Source: Hippophae tibetana (Eukaryota > Streptophyta > Magnoliopsida > Rosales > Elaeagnaceae). Taken from it: 64,000 nt of DNA. The stretch spans positions 7,432,001-7,496,000 of the forward strand of contig CM072806.1 of NCBI GenBank assembly GCA_037013495.1, in the 5' to 3' direction. The notes beneath the pieces are model-generated. The model was not told the DNA's origin. It saw only the letters and a list, made by a program, of their open reading frames with translations, and searched no databases. Below are positions 57,191 through 64,000 of the stretch, piece by piece. The first letter of the stretch is position 1. Each line of letters opens with the position of its first letter. The translations under genes and the position numbers were made by a program.

Positions 57191-57894
57191 TAGGGATGGA
57201 CACAAGTACGAATTTTAATATAATCGTACCTGAAATGAATTATAAACTCTATCCCCGAAACTGTCCGAAAACTATTATAATTCGGGGACAATTTTTTATC
57301 CGTAGATAACAATTTGGGACAGTTATTAAAAAAAAACTGAAAAAAAACTATTTTTTAAAATTTTAAAAAAATCCTATTTAATTTAACTCATTTTGGCTAT
57401 GCAATCAACCTGCAAATGTATAAGTTTTTTGAACTTGTTATCTCAATTTTTTATTTTAAATTTCTAATAAAAAAAATTAATATTTAATAATATATATTTC
57501 TATGAATTTAGATAAGATTAAATACATATAAATGAAAAACACAAGATATAAATAAAATATTCTAAATTAATACAAATATTGAAAACAAATTAAATAAATT
57601 TAAGAAAATTTCAAGTACAATCAATCAAAACTTCTCTCTTCTAATTATTAATCAACAACACGAGTATCTTGCAAAAATCAAACATATAAAATCACTTTTA
57701 TAAACCAAAATAATAAATTGATTAATCAATAATGTAAATATTTTACCTCAACATCATCTTCTACAATAGTAATAGTGGAAGTGGATAAACTAGGAACTAA
57801 CATATCTTAATAAATTATAAAATATTTAAATACATAATTAAATAATTAATATATAGTACATAAAACAAGTGTTACTAAAATATAATATGTACCT

Positions 57895-60625
57895 TTTGAA
57901 CACTAGTACCTTTTGAACTTTGAGATGTATTGAAGTGTGTTGAAAACTCCATTTGTCGACTCTCTTTTATAATTCGTTTATTTCAGTACATATTTATCAA
58001 ATCATAACACTTTCTTCTCACCTTTTCAATTTCAAAAATGACATTATCTCCATATATTCTTGGAAAATAGAATTCGAGATAATTCATCTTAAATCTAAGA
58101 TAAAAAAAACACCACCTATAACCATGACAATATTAACTTCTTGTCAATACTTATTGAATTTTACAAGCATATTTGAAGCAATTCCCTTGACCAAATCATC
58201 CTCATTATTAATCCAATTATATAATGATAATTTGATGTTACAAATATGAGTAAATAACATCTTTATGGTGGAATAATTGGAACCAGAAATCAATTCAATA
58301 ACCTTGTAAAATACCTCTAACTTATCACAAATTGTATTTGCCATTTTCCAATCCAATGTATAAGGAAGACTATTATAATTCTTATCCAATTGTTTTAAAC
58401 GAAGAAACACTTTCTCATAAACAATGCATTTTTAAGCATTAAAAATGTAGAATTCCAACGAGTTTGACAATCAAGAGATAAATTCTTACAAGAAGACTTT
58501 ATCTCTTTAGATGCATTTTTTTTTTAAATTTACTCCCTCTTTTGTGTTGTTATCTAATATGCAACATTATCTCTAACTTTAACAATGCATTGAGAAATTA
58601 GATTTAATTCATCTTTCACTACTAAGTTTAATATGTGAGCAACACAATTCACGTGAAAAATATCTTCATACAATAACATTTAAGTTTTATCTAATGAATC
58701 TAATAGATCAGGTAGTATTGAGTCATTAGTAAAATAATTATCTAAAGTTAAGGTTCAAATCTTACGATCAATGTTCTAATCCAAAAAGAAACTTATTAAT
58801 TCTTGACCAATAAATGCATCATTGTGTGGAGCAGCAATATATATAAACCTACAAAAAATTATATAGTAACAATAAAATTGTTATATATAATCATTTAATA
58901 CATGAAATCTCTAAAAACAATATTTCATAGGAATTTTATAAATTTCAACAATAAACTTAAAAAAATTATCTTACTATTTTACTATACAAATACCAATTTT
59001 CATCAATGAAATAACAAGTTACAGCCATGAATCCTTTGTTTTGATTTCCAGACTTTCACATATCACTCGTGATTGCAACATGATTTTTATTGTTCTTCAA
59101 CATATCCATCATTTGTTTTCTCAACATAATAAATCTTTATAATGTCTCTATTAACTGTAACCTGATAAATAGACTTTCATATTGGTTGTAATGAATGTGA
59201 ATACTTCCTAAATCCACACTACTACAAAAATGAGTATTTAAGTCGATACGTAAAGTCGGTTTTTTCCAAAAACCGACTTTAAATTGGTTTAAAGTTGGTT
59301 CGGTGGCGAACCGACACTATCCACGTAGGACGTAGCGTCGGTTGATGTGTCGAACCGACGCTATGCGTGGACGTAGCGTCGGTTGATGTGGTGAACCGAT
59401 GCTATCCACGTAATATAACATCGGTTCGACACGTCAACCGACGCTACACACGTGGATAAATCTTTTCTCTTCTTTCTTCACAGACAGAAACTATTTTCAG
59501 CGTTGCAGAACTCTAAAAAACCGAAAACCTCCTCCACTCTTTCTCATTTTCCGGCCACCTACGACTACCATTTCCAACATCGGTTAGTGAGTTTTGTTCC
59601 TCTCTAACTAATCTTTTAGATCCCCTATTATTCATATTTTTTTCTGTTATTATGTGTTATTATTTATGTGTATAGATTTTTGTATTATATATGTAGGTTT
59701 GTATTATAACATAAGGAGAATAATATAACGATCTTGAATAAAATAGAACAAACCATGGTAATTTTTCTGTTATTAATTAATATTTTATTTTTCATATATT
59801 TGTATTATTTGAACTATTTGCTAAACTGATTTTGGTTTTTTTTTTCTGCTCGAATACAAGTTGAAAATGAATAAATTAAAAAAAAAAAAATTGGTTCAGC
59901 ACGTAAACCGACTTTAAACGTAAAGTCGAATCACACCTTGAACCGACTTTAAACTTTAAGTCATTTAATTTAAAGTTGGTTTTTAACCGACTTTAATGCC
60001 CCTTTTTGTAGTAGTGTCACGATCTTCAACAATACTAAGAGGATACTCATGTAGAATTATCATCTTTGCACATTTATCACGAGAAATTTGAGAATCAAAA
60101 TTCTAATGTCCTAACTCAATTCTATCCTTCTTCTTCTTAGGATTTAACAATGATTGACTGATACCCCTTTCTTACCGTTTGAATGGACAACCTTTTGTAT
60201 GTGCTTTCAAATGAGATGTCTCATTCCTTGTATCACATCCTAACTGTTTTCCGCAATAAGTACATATTTCCTTCCATATCCCATTAATTTTCTTCCTATC
60301 AAAATGAACCCATGCTTCAAACTTTAATTTAGCCTTCCCATCTTCTTCCTCACTACATTCATTTGATGCTTGACTTTGTGAATTTTCAGGTGAAGAGGTT
60401 GATGTAAGAAGAGGAACATTTGTATGTTGATCGGCACTTGAAGTTCCACCACTTGTTACCTACACATTAAGTTCATTGTCATTTACTCCTTGACAGGATT
60501 GTGGTGAAAAATTCTGAAAAAATAACTTTCAAAGTTTAAATTCATATACAAAATATATATATATATATATACTTTCTATTATCTCACATTACCTTTTCAA
60601 CATATTCACTTGTCATAATGTTTAA
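57895..60625 (-). pseudogene. hAT transposase remnant (BED finger plus catalytic region), split by CACTA
   Basis: It starts with MTSEYVEK (60615) before a GT donor, then a Ser-rich linker with one stop, a BED zinc finger near 60335-60180 (KFEAWVHFDRKKINGIW, CTYCGKQL, TSHLKAHTKGC), and MIILHEYPLSIVED near 60040. The frame is interrupted by the CACTA element (60016-59217) and resumes with GFRKYSHSLQP, then NKGFMAVTCYFIDENWYLYSKI near 59010. Distal blocks FLRLKQLDKNYNSLP and DKLEVFYKVIELISGS are open at 58410-58144, followed by NYLEFYFPRIYGDN near 58070. The C-terminal dimerisation domain is not visible. Many stops make it a pseudogene. Confidence 0.87.
59217..60016. mobile_element. Non-autonomous CACTA element, 800 bp
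   Basis: The ends are CACTACTACAAAAA and its inverse TTTTTGTAGTAGTG. Both are followed inward by repeated AAAGTCGG/CCGACTTT motifs, the usual subterminal transposase-binding repeats. Flanking triplets CCA and TCA fit a 3-bp duplication with one change, and the interrupted hAT transposase frame continues correctly across the site. Near 59310-59455 several TAGCGTCGGTT and GAACCGACGCTA copies form strong inverted repeats. The middle (59460-59620) has a pyrimidine-rich, less AT-rich segment of unknown origin. No transposase is encoded. Confidence 0.93.
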
Positions 60626-60694
60626 AATCTTTGTCTTCTTCATAAATCTTTAAATTTACAAGTCATGATAAAAAATTATCATCATACTATATTT

Positions 60695-60826
60695 CATATA
60701 CACTATGAATTGATAATAAGATTTTACCATATATACTATGAATCGATAATAAGATTTTACCATATACACTATGAATCGATAATAAGATTTTACCATATAC
60801 ACTATGAATCGATAAAAGAGTAGCAT
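60695..60826. repeat. Tandem repeat, 33-bp unit, four copies
   Basis: CATATACACTATGAATCGAT-type units start at 60695, 60728, 60761 and 60794 with almost no divergence between the last three. They lie upstream of the hAT transposase start on its coding strand. They give a repetitive but meaningless minus-strand frame. Confidence 0.9.
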
Positions 60827-60877
60827 TAATCTCATAATAGAGAGGTCTATACACAAAATAGAGTAGTCACTTTATTC

Positions 60878-60993
60878 CATATACATTATGAATCGATAAT
60901 ACATCCATACACAAAACAGAGTAGTCACTTTATTTCATATACATTATGAATCGATAATATATCCATACACAAAATAGATTAGTCATACATTAT
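60878..60993. repeat. Tandem repeat, 58-bp unit, two copies
   Basis: CATATACATTATGAATCGAT occurs at 60878 and 60936, each followed by ATCCATACACAAAA and TAGTCA. A further partial copy follows near 60985. The core is shared with the 33-bp repeat, so both arose from one motif. Confidence 0.85.
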
Positions 60994-61588
60994 GAATCGA
61001 TAATACATTGTCCAGATGACTTCATGAATTTAAATATGTTATGCCAAAGCTATTATGCTCAAGAAACAGAATAAAGTCTCTCACTAAATCTATCAAAGCA
61101 CAAATCAAATAAGATTTTACCATGATCACTTGAAATGGCTAGAATTTTTGTGACAAAAATAGAGTAGCCAATAGCCATGTCTCATACACAAAACAGAGCA
61201 GTTAATTTATTCCATATACACTATGAATAGATAATACATTTTCCAGACTCCATATGACTTTAGGCATTTAAATATATGTTAGATTTAACCTGTTTTGCTC
61301 AAGAAACAGAATAGCGAAAATCTCATAGCAGTGAGGTCATATACAAAATAGAGTAACCATGTATCAGCCAGACAACCACCAAGAGATCTGCTTCATATGA
61401 GAAAAGGAAACACTTACCTGATGAGATCACGAAGAAGGAGGAATAGCAAGTTGAGTTGACGACAAGCATACAACCAAGAGCGACATAGATGACTGGAGAG
61501 AGAGGCGACTGAGCGAATGGACTCAACAATGCGACTCTGTGACTGACGAAAACTCGGCGACTGGCGAATGCACCTGGCAATTGCAGTT

Positions 61589-61680
61589 GGCGACTGGCGA
61601 CGACTCAACAACTAGCCACTGACGACTACAACTGGCGACTGGCGACGACTCAACAACTAGCCACTGACGACTACAACTGG
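61589..61680. repeat. Tandem duplication, 45-bp unit, two copies, GC-richer
   Basis: GGCGACTGGCGACGACTCAA begins at 61589 and at 61634, and the 45-bp units are essentially identical. Shorter GGCGACTG-like motifs surround them (61555-61720). This is the most GC-rich patch of the intergenic DNA and lies at the 5' side of the hAT element. Confidence 0.9.
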
Positions 61681-62056
61681 CGACTGTGACTTGCGATTAC
61701 AACTGGCGGCTGGCGGCTAATGAGAATTGAGAAGCTTAAGACTTGAGAGAATTGAGAGAGGCGAGAAAATGACGAAATGAGAGGCGACACAGAGAGTGAA
61801 ATAAAAAAAGTTTAGGTTGGTTTATATACATTCTGAAAAATAAGTAAACCCTATTTAATATATAATTTATTTAAATAAATATAATTAATTTTGCGTACGA
61901 GTAGGTACAGTTTTGAGTATAATCGTAACCAAACCGTACCCACTCCTTTATGTTCGATTTTTACCCGAAATTGAAACCGTCCCAACGGATAAAAACTGAA
62001 CTGTCGGTGCGGTTATCCGCGAATAACCAAACCCGCAATTTTTTTGCCCATCCTTA

Positions 62057-63727
62057 TGTATGGTTGCTTCTTTCGTCAATTTCGTGCCACCGCTACTACT
62101 AATTTATCTTCCATCTCATTTATAAGATAATATTTGATTAAATTGTAAGTTTATTAATTTATTTTGTTATATATTACTAGTAAATTAGAGGGGGTTATTT
62201 TTTTATATATTTATAAATTTTGGTATATTTTGTGAACCTATCTAAATATTGTTATTTGTATATTTATTTAATTATTAATAAATTTTCCTCGGTGTACCGT
62301 CGACATTGAAGTATATTTTTCATATTAAAATATTGAACCACTTAAATTATTGTGTGTCATTTATTTTTCTCATTTTTTATTATTTTACTGTTACTCATAA
62401 TTATATATTTGTGCAATCAAATTAAACACAAATTTTAATTTAAAATGTTTTTTGAAAAATTATAAAACAAATTAACCCGTAAAATTTATAATGATAAAAA
62501 TAATATTATAATAATATTCAATTAAATGATATTTAATATTAAACAAATTTAAAAGATGGTAATTCAATCGAAATAGTTTCTTATTAAATATAGTTTAAGA
62601 TTAGATTAAGTTTAATAACAAACTTATATAAAATTAATATAAAATATAATATTTTTATAATTATAAATTTAAAAAATATTATTTTTGTTATTTTTTTATT
62701 TTTTTTCCGTCGGTGCTAAATTCTTTCGCGTGAAAGCAAGGGAAGTATATTACGAGCATATTATAACATATAAAGAGAAAAAGGATCGATTAGAATAATA
62801 AAGTAACAATGGCTTATCGGATTCTCTACCTAGCTTTCCATTAATAAAATTCATTGGCTCTTAGAATATATAAAATCGATTGGCTCTTTAAATTAGGTCA
62901 TGATCCCAAGAGTCGTATCTTCATTTGAATTACTACAAAATATATTCGGTATTGATTTTTGAACTTCCATTGGATTTGAAATCCTGTGAAACAACAATAC
63001 ATTAGTATTTATAATCCTATTTAGAGGATTTAGACCTTGATTTATAAATTGACTATCTATTAATTAAGCTTATATACAATAATCCCACATGGGGAATATT
63101 GCCTTTTCTCCAATATATTGTTCGAATCAGCTGGTTTGTTTATTCATTCTTCTTTTCTTAAATAAATAAAAAAATTAATTAACCATTAATCCTATCTTAA
63201 TTAATTAGATAAAGTATATGATGTGATGACGAAAGAACTATAGTACAACAACACGTATTATATATATAAATAAACAAATTATTCTAGCGAAAACTTGGCT
63301 TTTGTTCAATTTAAATGCTCCATTAATAATTTAATTAGTTCTTTGAATCCAAGCTTTCATAATTAAACTTTGATTATAAATTTGTCATAATTTAGTGAAA
63401 ATTCCTTATTGTGTATATTTTGTGGGTAAATTGTACTTCCCAATTAGCCAAAAGACTTTTGCAAGATAACAAGTAAATAGTTAAAACTAGAGAAAATTGT
63501 AATACATTAAGTGATTTATGCTATATTGTTTTTAATATAAGAATTTAAATAAGGTAAATAATTTAATTTAAAGAATTTTCGTGATACTTTATTTTATAAA
63601 ATAATGTTTTAATTAAAAATTTGTTAAAATAATGAGTTTCCTTAAATTTATTTAAAAAAAATTATAATGTTTTTAATTTAAAAATATAATAGGATTTCAG
63701 CGTAGTAACACAACGACGTACTGCGAA
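62057..63727. other. AT-rich gene-free region
   Basis: No gene recognised. A more complex block at 62700-63150 includes a CCCACATGGGG motif near 63090, which resembles motifs in TRIM-like elements, but no paired repeats were found. Confidence 0.4.
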
Positions 63728-64000
63728 TTTAAAACACGTAATTTCTTCTTCCACCATAATCTTATAGTTAATTGCCTTATATATATATATATATATATAA
63801 TTAATTAAGGCAATTCACAAATAAGATTAGGGTGGAAGAAAAAAAGTAAGTAATACGTGTTTTAAATATTTATTTTTATTAAAATAAAAATTATTAGATA
63901 CCAAGACGAAATCAATAATTATTAATAATAAAATTTTAAAACACGTATTACGTATTTTTTTCTTCCACCATAATTTTATATGTTAATTGCCTTAATTTAT
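63728..64000. repeat. Inverted repeat with a third partial copy (MITE-like), cut by the window edge
   Basis: Arm 1 (63728-63780: TTTAAAACACGTAAT ... TTAATTGCCTTA) is followed by a 20-bp TA run and the inverted arm 2 (63801-63867: TTAAGGCAATT ... AATACGTGTTTTAAA), which could form a hairpin with arms of about 55 bp. After 66 bp, a third copy in arm 1 orientation begins at about 63934 and reaches the window end. TTAAGGCAATT with the inner TA run may be the terminus of a MITE family; its class is unknown. Confidence 0.8.

Larger units (their letters stand above)
57191..62056 (-). mobile_element. hAT transposon (Ac-like ends), decayed, carrying a nested CACTA element
   Basis: The left end TAGGGATGGACACAAG (57191) and the right end, TAAGGATGGGCAAAAA on the minus strand (62056), form 16-bp imperfect inverted repeats of the Ac/hAT type. 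Between them lies a RICESLEEPER-like transposase remnant on the minus strand. The flanking 8-mers TGTCTCGG and TGTATGGT agree at five of eight positions, a weak, aged target duplication at best. Subterminal tandem repeats lie toward the right end. Length is about 4.87 kb including the 800-bp nested element. It is probably immobile. Confidence 0.85.

Noticed and set aside
60656-60856. Repeated RFIVYMVKSYY minus-strand frame
   Set aside because: By-product of the 33-bp tandem repeat, not a protein.
60695-60993. CRISPR-like regular repeats
   Set aside because: The units are contiguous with no unique spacers, and the sequence is plant nuclear DNA.
61323-61611. Two minus-strand frames in the GC-richer hAT leader
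   Set aside because: Overlapping frames in a tandem-repeat region with no transposase similarity.

Overview
The window is nuclear DNA of a flowering plant, most likely a eudicot. The support is four intron-rich genes of plant-type families with GT-AG introns, very AT-rich intergenic DNA, a chromovirus-like Ty3/gypsy element primed by initiator tRNA-Met, Ty1/copia remnants, a TRIM, a hAT and a CACTA element. No prokaryotic features, tRNA, rRNA or CRISPR array were seen. The species cannot be named from the sequence.

Layout. 0.7-3.9 kb (+): a complete seven-exon formamidase/acetamidase gene (453 aa). 4.2-9.9 kb (-): a complete seven-exon queuosine-salvage gene (QNG1/DUF2419, 305 aa), convergent with the first; its second intron is 4.1 kb and carries a decayed copia element with two LTRs. 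12.8-17.8 kb (-): a structurally complete but coding-dead Ty3/gypsy chromovirus with LTRs, PBS, PPT and a perfect 5-bp target-site duplication (AATTA). 21.9-26.1 kb (+): a complete ten-exon plastid-type casein kinase 2 alpha gene (439 aa) with a stop/start-overlapping uORF and a GC-AG intron. 26.1-40.5 kb: no recognisable gene, but three different tandem arrays. 40.5-42.8 kb (-): a complete three-exon HOOKLESS1-like acetyltransferase gene (409 aa) with a GA-repeat/TATA promoter. 43-64 kb: no host gene found. It holds a 305-bp TRIM with a perfect target-site duplication (ATATT), a copia pol relic carrying a CACTA end, a 4.9-kb hAT element whose transposase is split by an 800-bp CACTA element, and an inverted-repeat cluster at the right edge.

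The four host genes do not form a pathway: formamide hydrolysis, tRNA queuosine salvage, plastid protein phosphorylation, and hook/auxin-ethylene signalling. Their grouping looks like conserved gene order; from memory, Arabidopsis has CKA4 next to an HLS1-like gene on chromosome 2 and formamidases near HLS1 on chromosome 4. I found no clearly new system. The most informative items are the nested transposons, the TRIM and TRIM-like array, the retroelement inside a host intron, and the unusual splice and uORF structures.

Exon borders were set by hand from splice signals, reading phase and recalled family similarity; no database search was run.
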